From positions 1 to 64,000 of the forward strand of contig NOWV01000044.1 of the NCBI GenBank assembly GCA_003344405.1: a DNA stretch of 64,000 bases, read 5' to 3'. The notes below the pieces were generated by a model, which was not told the DNA's origin, made no database searches, and saw nothing but the letters and a program-made list of their open reading frames with translations. The position numbers were made by a program, and so were the translations under genes. The stretch's first letter is position 1; each line of letters opens with the position of its first letter. This stretch comes from Trichoplax sp. H2. Lineage: Eukaryota > Placozoa > Uniplacotomia > Trichoplacea. Shown here one piece after another: positions 52,705 through 64,000 of this stretch.

Positions 52705-55700
52705 TCAAATCTAGCTTTAAATTATTATGTACAATCAGATATGCTCTACTCAAATTGGAGGAGAAATGCATAAGATCACAAAAATATATATTCTGGAGTC
52801 ATGTTGCCTAATTTACCTATGAAGCATAACCTGTAATCCAAAAAATCATTTTGACTCTGTCACAAGGATTACTAAGTACGGGATTCATATGTATTACTTT
52901 ATAATTAGTAAATCATTAGTAGATTCCCATAAAAGTAATTCTTTTGCTTAATTTTCTATCTATTGTACTGTATATTTTTAAAAGTATGGTATATAAGTTA
53001 TTTATTAGTCGTTATAGTAAGATGAATCCAAGTGATATATTCAAGGTTATAATCAAAATTTCTGTTTAAGAGAACAGTTCGACCAATTTATAATTTTAGT
53101 GCACTAAATAAATGTATTATTGACCAAATAACCTATCCCACCTTAAGCATATATTAGTGGATTATCTACAATATTATACTGTTCGATAATTAATATACAT
53201 ATATATATATATAATCGACATTGATTAGATAGTTTTTATTGGATCTCTACTAGAGATCGGTGGCAATAAAATGTAATTATTGTATTTTATAGATACATTA
53301 GTAGATTTCTACAATATCATTCGATTCGATAATTCTTTACATAATCAGCGATAATTAAATAGCTCAATAATTTAAACTATCATTTGTACAGAAATTTTAT
53401 AATCAGCAAATCGTAATCGTAGCTGTCTCATCGGAGTATTTTATATTTTAGATTGTTAAATGAAGGTATTTTCTTTGCATCTAGCTACTGCATAAGATTC
53501 ATTTATATTTCATGGTAGCAACGTGCTCTGACTTAAGTTAATAAATATATAGGATATGAAATACATCCTACATGCACCTATGATATAAAAATATTGTACT
53601 ACAATTTTTTTCATTAATTATCTTTAATTAATAAATAATTTCGCCAATTACGTGATTACTAGCAAATTTATGCTCAATATCTTATTTAAACCGGACTGGT
53701 TGAAATTTTTTAGTCTTGTTATAATTGCTTCCTTCCTAGCTAGTTATAATTGGATACTATACTTTCCATTCTCAAGTATTATATAACTCTCTAATGCACT
53801 ATAATATGAATTACAAAAATTTCTGAAATAGATTATTTGCAGTACCGGTGCGCAAGATCGATCATCGATAACAATTATTTCAATTTATGATACTAGTGGT
53901 AAAATTCCGCAAGTGTAGTTATATCATGTTCTCAGTAAGCAAATGTAAGAATTTAGCCCGCACATCCTAATAGTCTAGCAAACATCAACGAAATTCATCA
54001 TCAGTTATATCATGTACACAGTAAGCAAATGTAGAAATTTAGCTGCATATCCTAAAAGTCTGGCATATGTCAATGAAAAGTATTCGATATACAGCTATGA
54101 CAATAAAAGTAATAATTCTTTGACGATTTCCTACTCCAATCATTTTCAAGAATGCTATTATAAGCTATAATCTCATTCATTGCGTGTTTATAGCTATACT
54201 AAATAAGTTGATAAGGAATACTAATAAATTTAAACTACCGGCTCTGCATTCCATAGTTGCAATCAAGTATTAAATTATCCTAGAAAATCGGAGCGCAAAT
54301 CTAAGTGGAGTAGATGATCACGACTCTGCTTAAAAATATAAAATCATTTCTGATAGTGTCGTATTTAACGTGGAAATGAATCTTGCAAATGAAATGATGT
54401 CTAAAAATATAAGTAGATTGTAAAATAAGAATTACTTCATAACAGTTTATAATCACCATAAATAATTTAGGAATGTTATTTTAAGAGATAATTTCAGTAT
54501 GAATTGTTCCCGCACTCATACTAAACAAAATGACAAGAAACATCGATAAATTAAATATTACTAGTATTGCATTTCTTGATCATTGACTGGTAACAAGCAA
54601 TCCTAGAATAAGTGTAATATTAGATAACGAAAGTCTTGTAATTTAATAATATTCGAGCTAATTTAAACATGTAAATTATACTATATTCATTATCGATATA
54701 CTAAATACTACTGTTATAGTTATTAATTGATTAATGATTCTACAGAATAGCATATTAATTGCTACTATATTGATCAATCTATCTGCTATTGTACTAACTG
54801 TGACCCCGTTGTTGGCTCTAGCAAACAAAATAACGATATAATCAACGAAAAAGATGAAAAGTAGAGTCTATTCCGCTACACAATTTTAAAGTACTTAATA
54901 TCATCCTAATAATTCCCTGAAAGAAGCTTTCATTGATCACAACCATCATGATCATCGCAGTTGTATCCTTGGACAATAATTAGAATAAGTGCAAAAGAAA
55001 TTCTCTAATAAGAAAATATTAGAGTCAAGTAGTTTAATAGAATATCAATACAACAAGAAAATTATCCAGTAATATCCTGTCTACCTAGATAATAATGAAA
55101 ATCGTTATCCTAGAATTGAATAAATACTTTATTGTCTTTATCCAACCTATTAAAGGAAAAGGAACAAATAATGCTATTTTAATTTGTATAGGCGTAGTGC
55201 TATAATATAATCACCGAATAACAGTTTGTCCAGCAGTTTTCTAATTAAGGCAAAAATTCAATTGTCACGCTAGCATTAAGAAAAAATCAATACCCTCACC
55301 AGTCTAGAATACAACCATTGACATTAATGAACAGATGATTGATACACGACTTTGAAGCTATTTAGGTTATAATTAATTCGATTCTGTATCCATTCTTTCT
55401 TTGCGAAAGCCTGAACGATCATAGAATTGTAAACGAGTAGTTTTTATTATTTTTTCCTCTCTCTTTTCTCAAATCCCCATAAAGAAGTTCCCACCATCGT
55501 TAATACTATTGAATAGCAAATCTATTTATAGATGACGCTGTTGATTTAGTTATTTTCGGTCTAGTAATTTCAATCGCATTTCCATTCGATTTTCGCTTCA
55601 ATGAGCTAAAGTATCTAGGAACGATACCATCGAATGATTGCTATGGCTTATACGATGGTGGATTAACATAATTCAAAATAAGCTTGCCATATGGTTGCGA

Positions 55701-56056
55701 TATGTTCGCTATACATTGGAAACAATGTCAATACGTCGCTGAATCGAATTCGATTACATTAGTATAAAGAGATTCTTCTCAATGATCTTGTACTTATTGG
55801 CAAGTACTAGCTAGAAAATCATCTAAAATATTATTAATAGTATCTGTGCATTACCAGTACTTGATTTAAGAATCAACTATTATTCCCACGGTTAGTATTC
55901 TTTCCTTCAGTTCATTTCTCAATTATTTCAACTGTATCCTACTACGTTGGTCTTATTTTCTAATCATTATCTGTTACTAATATAAAGAAAGAAAAATTTT
56001 ACCATCCCACTATTTTGTCTTCAATTGCACTTAAAAATAGTACCGTACCAATCAAA
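52705..56056. other. Spacer between RPGRIP1L and the carbonic anhydrase-related gene
   Basis: This 3.3 kb of AT-rich DNA lies between two genes on the same strand. It holds a short TA run near 53200 and an 86-bp tandem duplication at 53917-54080. I see no gene. The right-hand end should contain the promoter and 5' UTR of the next gene, or a further upstream exon. Confidence 0.5.
53917..54080. repeat. 86-bp tandem duplication
   Basis: Copies start AGTTATATCATGT at 53917 and 54003. Each continues with CAGTAAGCAAATGTA, ATTTAGC and CATATCCTAA/CACATCCTAA, then a TCTGGCA/TCTAGCA segment. It is intergenic. Confidence 0.8.
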
Positions 56057-59000
56057 ATGGAATCACGACTAACGCATAAATTGAGTATGGTAGATTTACT
56101 TGCTCAATCCAAGAAAGAAGCTAAGAAAGAAGGTAATGAATCTTCATCAGCCATCATTGAAGCAGCTAATCGTTGGAATTATACAGCTAAAGGTGAGTAG
56201 AGGACGATTGTCGAGGCTATTGATTTTTTAATAACGAGGAAAACTTTAATATTGTTATAGAAATAGTAAGGTCATTGGAATTTCCTTCTTTATTCAGTAA
56301 TCTTTTAATGAGCTATTTCAACCTCAACAACCAAAAAACGATGACTATTTGTTTATTAAAGTAATCAACTCCACCATAGAAAGGTAGAAACAGGGCTTAC
56401 TTAAAAATAACACGATTTAAAATATCGATCCATTCAGGTCATTTCTTCTACAAGCATGCAACTATTTACTAATACTAGTAATAAGTGGATATTAGTATTT
56501 ATCCTTAGTCCGATCGAGCAATACTTTCACATTCATTCTGTCCTATTTTTGACTATTTAATCATTACAGCATAACCATAACATACAATCATTTTGAAGTT
56601 AGGACTACTCCTATTAGACGTGAAAGAATTTTCTACACTTTACAGAAAGTATCACAACTGAAATTAGTCAATAGATTTTATCAAAGTATTTGTATATAAA
56701 GCTGACAAAATTCAAATTTTTAATTGGTAAAAGAATCTAAAGTTTTTATGAGTAAGAAATGGGAAGCTCTACTGTACTTATAGCTATCATTGATGATGTA
56801 ATCCTGTCTCAAATAGTCCATAACTGACGACTATTTCAGGGCTCTAGACTTTGTTTATTATTCTTATATTAACAGCAAGTTTATGATACTGGACTCTGGA
56901 TTATGCAACAATTCTAACCATTATCGACATGAAAACAAAAATTAAGTAGTGATGCTTATAAATATCATTAGTAATGGAATTCATATTCAAAACTTCCCGC
57001 TAATTAATATCTCAAGGCTGTAAGCTTTGTTAAAAATATCATCAGTGATATAATTCAGTTTTAAAAATCTCTGCTAATTAATATCTCAAGACTCTTAAGC
57101 TCTGTTTATTTTTTCTTAAATTAATAGTAGGTTTATGATACTAGAAGTAGATTACATAACAATCTTATATGGTATTTCATAGATAGAAAAATCTCAAGTG
57201 TTAAATATGTACCACTGATAATATAACCTAGTTTTAAAACGTAATCTACTAATATCTTAAGACTCTCGACTTTGTTTATAATTCCCAAAGTATGTTTATG
57301 ATGTTAAAATTTGATTTGCACAGTAGTTTTTGCACTTAACAGGGAGAAAAATGGAGCTATTCGCATATTTATAAGTCTCTTTAATTTAATACTTGTATTT
57401 CAATTTAAAAAAATGCTCCTAACCAATTAGTGTTACTATAACTCCCGAACACCTTGAGTTATACCTATGTTAGGCTTACTTATGACATTGAAATATGTTG
57501 TGCATATCAAACTCGTAATTTATAGTGAGAAAATGAGAATACTAATCTATATTTAATGACTTATAATATCTCTCCCAACTATCATTAACGAAAGATCGAG
57601 CAACTAGTTCCTACTTGTATGTTAAATTGGGTGAGACTATTATTCGATAATCACAAGAACTGAATTTATAGGAAGAAATAAAGGTATGAATTGCCTCGAA
57701 TAGATTAAATGCAAACTTCAGAAAGATTCCTAACCGATAACTTTAGCAGGAAGACTTGAGACTTAAATACTCAAGTATTAAAAGAAAGGATTAAAAAACA
57801 CTTAATGGACACGTAGAAAAAAGAACCTTAATCTACGGAAAATACGATATCGATATTCACTTTAGTTATAGGAAATTTCCAGACCAAATAGCAGAACTAG
57901 CAAGGCTGATAGTTCATTTCAATATTTGCCTATTAAATCAATAATATTCTAGTTTAGCTTTATACAATCACTTACTGCTTCCTGAGTATGAAGTAAGGTA
58001 GCCAATAGGCAAAGACTCGTTATACCATTCCTCCTACTTTATTTAAACTTTAAGAAGGCCTTAGCTAATTAATATTACTACCCTAACAAACCAAGTTTTA
58101 CTACATCCATATCTTTCTAACTCGGATAATAATAAATATGGAATAAGCAAAACAGGGACTAATTGAAGAACATGAACTTGCTTACCTATCATTCCTTCAT
58201 AATTATGTCGTGGTGGTGGAAACGGAACAATTGATGGCATTTAATTTATTAAAAGGTACAGTTAACGTGCCATAAAAAGCTCGAGATTGCAATTAAATCT
58301 GGCAGAATTCAATGAAATAAACCGCAAAATGTTACGACCTCATTGAACTATTTTCTCAGAAAAGAACTTATTCGTTAACACTGCTTCTATGGAGAAGAAA
58401 TATTGCGTTGAAAACATAAAAATAGAGTCATTGGTCGGATTTATAAACATAAATAGTCCATAATATAATCAATTCTCCAAACGTTGGTTTAACTAACTAA
58501 ATTTGTCTTGATTTTATAGTATAGTAATAGAAGTAGCTAGTTTCGTTACTGAATAGAATTAAGATAATGACAGACTGTATTTGATCTTTTTAAATCATTT
58601 CTAGTCATGTCTTCAATATTTGCAGATAAACAGATTCAGCTAGTTTAATTGATCTACCAAGTTTCTTCACAATCCTGATTTGCTGTCTTGCAAAATAATT
58701 ATTCTTTAACCAATAATAATAAATAGCTCAATTTTAAGTATTTCCATAGAATTTGGTTCCATCAGTAAACCATGTATTAATAAAATTACTAAATACCTTC
58801 ACTATAGGCTGTTCATGGTCTAGATCAAATATCTGTTACTATTAAAAGTGGATAGCCATGTCAATTTTTCGATCACATCTCGCTTAATGGAGGCACTTTT
58901 ACTCTTATGCGATTTCTTAGGTTCTGAGCTAAATAGATCTAATTATTCTGACATTGATAGTATCAGAATTGATTATCTTCTTTACTACATCAACTTGCTG

Positions 59001-62000
59001 TATCGGCAAAATGATTTTTGCTATTACAGAGCACTGTTTATCTAGTTAATTTCTTGACTGCAATCACCGTTTTCAGCTAAATAGATCTGGCAATAACAAT
59101 CTGACAACTCTAGAATAGATAGATCTTATACTAAGTCGATTTAACGTAAAAAATAAAGAACGATTTTTGCTGCATTAAAAATATTGGCAGCCACATCTGC
59201 CTTAATAGAGATACATTGCTTTGATGGTATTTATATATATATATGCTTTAAGCCTTTTATTATAGCAATAATATCGATAGCATTGAATAGTATTTTTAAT
59301 AAATCGACCTGTCATGTTGACAAAACACGACTTGACCATAATACTTTACTAGTTATTCTTTTCGGCTAAGTAAATGTGATAGTTGGACCTGAAATGGTAT
59401 CGATGAAATTAATTCTTAACTGCATAGCCTAGTGATGAGAATAAAACAAAAGTTTTCTACTATTAAATATTGGATTCATTTTTTTAACACTGTATCACCA
59501 AATAGTAATTATTTTCGACATCTAATTATTGAAGGGTAATCATATGCTAAATAAATCTTTGCTAATAACACAAGATTTTTAATATCGAGCATTACCCGTT
59601 AAATCAAATCCTTAATTGTGCATGGTTTCTCTTGATAAAAATTACTTTACATGATTTCTAACCGAACAGACCAATGCTACTAACACAAGATAGTTAATAT
59701 TGAGTCTTATCTATCAACTAGAATCCATAATTGTCCGTGGCATTCTTAATAAAGTTCATTTTCTGTGATTTTCAACCAAACAGATTTACTTTTGGAATAA
59801 AAACATAATAAAGCTAGAGCTCATTTATAGGATTCAAATTACTGCTCTAATAAAATAGTAAATCTAAGGTAGACAAGAATAATTTGATTTTTAGAATATT
59901 TTCACTGTAATCAACTAGGTAGTCATTATGAAACTATTCAACCCAGTCGATTAATTTTGAATGTTTTTAAATACAGGCTGACTTGCATTGCGCTTGTAGC
60001 ATACAACTATTCTGCAGCCTACTGTCGTATGCAAAAATTTATCTTTCTAATGATTGCATAAATATTTCATAATTATTTTGTAAGATGCGTATAGGCATAA
60101 ATATCTTAATGTGTATCTAAGACAAATATATGTGCGCCATAAAATTTAAATCTGAAGAAAACGTCAGCGGACATTAACAGCTTTTATTACAATTTATTGG
60201 GAGTCTAATATCAATAGAGGAAACTCGCATTACATACAACTGGCAAAACATCTTCTCGCATCTTACCCGTAGCTATAGCTTCCTAATTAGTACAGTAGAA
60301 ACTTCTACTAACTCTATTGTGTGATATATTAATTTCATTTACATTTCCAAATGTGGCATGGATACCAACTGATTACGTTATTCATATATTTTCACTTGAC
60401 AACTTTATTATAATCATCATGATCGATAAGGTATCTCTACTAATATAGGATTTCCTAAACTAATATCAATAGCTATTGCAGTTAGTTAATCTCGCTAGCA
60501 TTACAATGTGTCACTATATAGTACAGATGCCATTCATTTTATGTGCACATTTATATATTAAAGCTGAAAATTTAACAATTTTTCTTATGATACTGTGATG
60601 ATACTAGGACCATCCCGTTGGAACGATTACTTTCCTGCTGCCAAAGGCAATAGACAATCTCCCATTAATATAAATGTAGATAACCAGCATTGTGATGGAG
60701 ATTTAAAGGAAGATCCACTCGATATTCGATATATTCACAGCCGAACAAACGCAATCAAGAATACTGGCAATACTATTCGAATTTCATTTAGTCCTGGATC
60801 AAGTAAGCTTCAAGGGAAACTGTCTTATAGCACAACCATTTTATGTTTAAAAATGTAGCGCCAAAATAAATGCTAACTAATGATATTGCAGTACCTTAAG
60901 GATGATTCTTAAAGTTGAATATGGAGAATAAAATTGCCTACAACAGAATACTAAGATACATTCTTCTAATGTAAAATTATTATGAGTGTAATGTACAGTA
61001 AAGAATCATCCATGTCAAGATTTGATAATAATGATTCTCTACTGCAAAGACTATGAAGTAAATCTAACCTGCATTGGATGATCAAGGTATATTGCTCCTA
61101 ATAAAAAACGATCACCAGTGCAGTGTGGAAACCATTGATTTCAAGACACTGATGATAGCAATTCTCTAGTCCAAGTACTGGGAGTAGATCTGTCTAACGT
61201 CAGATGATCATGATACTTTATTTCACACAAATTCATAATAGATCTAACTTAGGAAATTGTATGCTATTTCACATAGTAAAAAATCTTATTTATCCATAAT
61301 TGGAGTTATAAGATGACTAGGTAAAGATTGATCTTCCACATCCATATTAAGAGATAGAATGATTTCATTTGAATACTTAATGCTATGGAATCATCTAATT
61401 TTATTTTTCAATTATAATTACTTACTTTTACATTACTATGCATATCAAGTATCTAGACTGATCTGTTATATCCATAATTTTGACCGTTCATTTATTAGCC
61501 ATTCAAGGAGGGCCATTAGAACATCAATATGAATTACTACATTGCTCGTTTCATTGGGGTAAAACAAACAGCCGTGGTTCTGAACATACAGTTATTGGCA
61601 AGCAATTTCCTATGGAAGTCAGTATGAATTAATCTCTCATGAATTAGCTATGCTTTTCATCAGTTTCAATTTCGAACTCAATGATGAGAAATAATAATAA
61701 AAAAATGAGAAAAGAAGCATGGCCGATACCCCTAATCGTGTTATTATAGAGAATTAGGAGCTATTATACCTTCGGAAAATGAGCCAGCTTTTATTTCAAT
61801 TACTAATTAAACACATGCTATTTTCGTCGTCTGGATGCTAGGTCCAACTTCTGCATTGGAACACAAGTTTATATAAGCAGGCTGAAGATGCTATGACAGC
61901 TCCACAAGGTCTTGCAATCATGGCAGCTTTTATTCAGGTAAATTAAGCAATCAACGCCGATTTGTATAACTTGACATGAAGTTAAGAACAAATTAGGCAT

Positions 62001-64000
62001 AAAAAATAAAATATTAATATCTTTCCCTAAATCGCTCTAAATTTTGCCAACTGGTTGCTTTCCAATAGACGGAGTTGAGTACCTACATTTACAGTATAAG
62101 TACATTAATTTATAGTAAAGAAATTCAAGATATAAAATTTTTCTTCTTAATCGTCTCTACAATATGCTTTAAAAGTAATCGCTACATATTCTGATCTTAA
62201 AGTTTGTCAAACCAGTGAATAGGCATAAACGAGAAAGATCAAATTTTAATTTATATTACTCAAGAGAGGAAATTTGTCTAGCAATTACTAGTTTGTTATA
62301 AAGTTAATAGTATTATCATGTGTAAATATCATTAAGTAGAAATTTTAATTTAGATAGGACAGGAAAACCCTGACTTAAAGGCTATTACTGATGTTATTAC
62401 TGAAGTCAGGTATAAGGTAAGCAGACAGTGTTAGTATCTTATCTCTCATTAAAACTAATTTTATATCGTAACAGCTATTATATTAGTATTAGTGAATAAA
62501 GTTTTGCAGCTATTGCTAAATGTGTTAAACCGCTTTTTATGTCTAAAATTAATTCTAGCCTTAAATCAGAGTCGTTTATGCATCTTCTTGGTCTCATTCA
62601 ATCTTTCATAATTATTACACTTAATTTCTTTCAGGACGATATCCGTGAAATGCGCCTCCCATTCAATCCAATTCATTTGGTTCCTCGTGAAGGTTAGCAA
62701 ACTATCAGTAATCATCAGGAAAAATATCGATAACATAATTTCCTATAATTTCCATACGCAGTTTTTCTGCAGTTTTAATTGCCGTCATAGGCACTCCATT
62801 ATAACAATAACAGCAGAAATTTAACTTGTAAGCTCCAATATGTCTCTATCCATAATACACAATTAATTCTCCTTATTTGCACATCTGCAATGGAATCAGC
62901 GGTAATGCATTAGCTTTGATATTAAACTAATACCTAAATTTGAGCTACCAAGAGCAGAGAGTATGATATTATTTTTGATACAAGTATCATGGCAATCAAG
63001 CACAGATATTAAAGTTATCACTACTAAGAGAAGAAAGTACAAAATAGCGAGTTGCTTTTACGAAAGTTATCTAATGGCTACTAAATGAGAAAAATCCTAG
63101 CTAAAAGTATCGTGATAATTAAGCAAGGATATTAAATTTATTACTGCTAAGTAAAGAAAGTGCAAAATAGCGATGTAGCTTTAACGGGAACTATCTAATG
63201 CCTATTAAATGAGATAGATCTTAGCGATATCTTCTTGTACTGTAATTAATTTATACCACTTGAAGAAGATCAAAGCAGAACTATAACATGATAAGAGCTA
63301 CATTTTTCAAGCGTAGATATTAAGCTAATCCTCACTAATTCACTAATTGAGTAATTTGGAAGCAGTGGTATCATGCTATTAAAGCTATTTGTAAACTACT
63401 TTATCTTGCTTAAGGCAGCCTTATAAATCATATAGTAAATCATATAGTAAATTATATCTTATACAGGCATACGTGATTATTGGACTTACGATGGCTCGCT
63501 TACTATTCCACCTTGCACTGAAAACGTAACATGGATAATATTTCGGTATCCACTTTCGATATCTGAAAGTCAGGTTTGACTTTGGAATACACCAAACGCA
63601 ACATTAACGATTATAACAACTGGCAAAATATAACTGAAAATTTATTCTTGATATAATTTTTATGATATGAGAGTAGTGTTATGCCCGCATACGATTGATT
63701 TTTAAGATAAATATTAATTCAATCATTAAAAACATAGCTACATTATTGCTCTTTTAATAGATTCAAGGATATCGATCATTGCGAGCTTTCTTTCGTCAAG
63801 ACCGACAAGACGTTGCCAGCCGCGAAGGCGCACTTTTTGATAACTTTCGACCTGTTCAATCGATGAATAACCGCCCATTAAGAGCTTCTTTCGAAATTGA
63901 TGTCTTTTCAGGCCTATTAAAGAATATTCCTCAATGGAAATTGGGGAATGTGATTCCTAAAGATTCAAGTGATTCTAAGCTGCAAGACCAGAATGAATCA
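56057..64000 (+). CDS. CA8-like: Carbonic anhydrase-related protein (CA VIII-like), lacking two zinc ligands; 3' end outside window
   Basis: Exons: 56057-56192, 60608-60802, 61499-61617, 61842-61937, 62354-62416, 62635-62692, 63467-63573, 63761-64000 (still open). They encode 338 residues in the window. Alpha-carbonic anhydrase markers are [54 protein letters not shown] and NFRPVQ. Against human CA II, His94 is Ser127 (HCSFHWG), His96 is kept as His129, His119 is Gln152 (EVQLLHWN) and proton-shuttle His64 is Asn (NTGNTIRI). Thr199 is kept and Thr200 is Ile, as in CA VIII. Zinc catalysis is therefore not expected, and a binding or regulatory role like that of vertebrate CA-related proteins is more likely. 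There is no signal peptide, so it is probably cytosolic. The frame continues at least 35 residues past the usual end of the fold. ATG 56057 is the first in-frame ATG; an upstream exon cannot be excluded. Confidence 0.92.
56838..57340. repeat. Diverged tandem repeat array
   Basis: Recurring segments read CTC.AGACT...CTTTGTTTAT followed by GTTTATGAT.CT and a GATTA/GATTTG..CA segment. They are seen near 56840, 57080 and 57240, with a partial copy near 57010. The spacing is irregular (about 160-240 bp), and similarity is weak to moderate. Confidence 0.55.
58900..59800. repeat. Diverged repeat families, including a 115-bp tandem duplication
   Basis: GCTAAATAGATCT recurs at 58928 and 59086, and AA.GATTTTTGCT recurs near 59009 and 59160. 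At 59567 and 59682 two copies of AACACAAGAT begin a 115-bp duplication that includes TTAATAT.GAG, CATAATTGT/CTTAATTGT and ATTTTC/TTTCTAACC.AACAGA. All lie in the first intron of the carbonic anhydrase-related gene. Confidence 0.6.
62984..63225. repeat. 123-bp tandem duplication in an intron
   Basis: Copies start GTATCATGGCAATCAAGCA (62984) and GTATCGTGATAATTAAGCA (63107). Both continue with ATATTAAA, ACT.CTAAG, AAAGT.CAAAATAGCGA and CTAATG.CTA.TAAATGAGA. A weaker third fragment follows near 63300. The repeat lies between exons 6 and 7 of the carbonic anhydrase-related gene. Confidence 0.8.

Larger units (their letters stand above)
56193..60607 (+). other. 4.4 kb first intron of the carbonic anhydrase-related gene
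   Basis: This is the largest intron in the window. I found no intervening coding exon: exon 1 (ending NRWNYTAK plus one base) joins exon 2 (GPSRW) in phase. Most of it is diverged tandem repeat families, listed separately. The open frames at 58848-59045 and 59184-59369 are chance frames in these repeats. Confidence 0.7.

Noticed and set aside
55981-56056. Upstream in-frame extension of the carbonic anhydrase-related protein from TTG at 56015.
   Set aside because: It lacks an ATG. The ATG at 56057 gives a sensible N-terminus, though an unseen upstream exon remains possible.

Overview
The window is animal nuclear DNA. It is visibly AT-rich (about two thirds A+T by eye), and its genes are split into many short exons with GT..AG introns, mostly from tens to a few hundred bases long. 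Every recognisable gene has a clear human counterpart, often with vertebrate-like exon structure. Together with the compact layout and the presence of ciliary and cytokinesis genes, this suggests an early-branching animal, most likely a placozoan (Trichoplax or Hoilungia). That species call is an inference, not something the sequence proves.

Layout, left to right. 1-6806: no gene recognised. 6807-9900 (-): an eight-exon SLC6 neutral amino acid transporter of the SLC6A15-20 (B0AT/NTT4) branch. 9901-18194: an 8.3 kb gene-poor spacer. 18195-23573 (+): a ten-exon KIAA0513 homologue. 25295-27143 (-): two-exon TMEM143, a mitochondrial membrane protein. 27300-29282: a GTAC-rich tandem repeat block interrupted by a 20-N assembly gap. 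29353-30761 and 32389-33429 (+): two tandem genes for the dynein light chain roadblock (DYNLRB) with identical exon structure. 34655-40254 (-): eighteen-exon anillin (ANLN). 42337-52664 (+): a 36-exon RPGRIP1L homologue. 56057 to the window edge (+): a carbonic anhydrase-related protein that has lost two of the three zinc-binding histidines; its last exon runs off the window.

All exon models were built by hand from splice sites, reading phase and remembered family sequences. In each model the phases close exactly from start codon to stop codon, or to the window edge for the last gene. The genes do not form a pathway. The common themes are general cell biology: cilium transition zone (RPGRIP1L), dynein cargo and intraflagellar transport (DYNLRB), cytokinetic ring (ANLN), mitochondrial membrane (TMEM143) and amino acid uptake (SLC6). 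TMEM143/DYNLRB and ANLN/RPGRIP1L are divergent pairs, and both spacers are rich in a self-complementary TACTGTACAGTA-type motif. I found no convincing new biological system. The points most worth a second look are the zinc-site-deficient carbonic anhydrase relative, the dispersed palindrome, the string of frame-neutral microexons in RPGRIP1L, the tandem roadblock genes and the suspicious duplication around the assembly gap.
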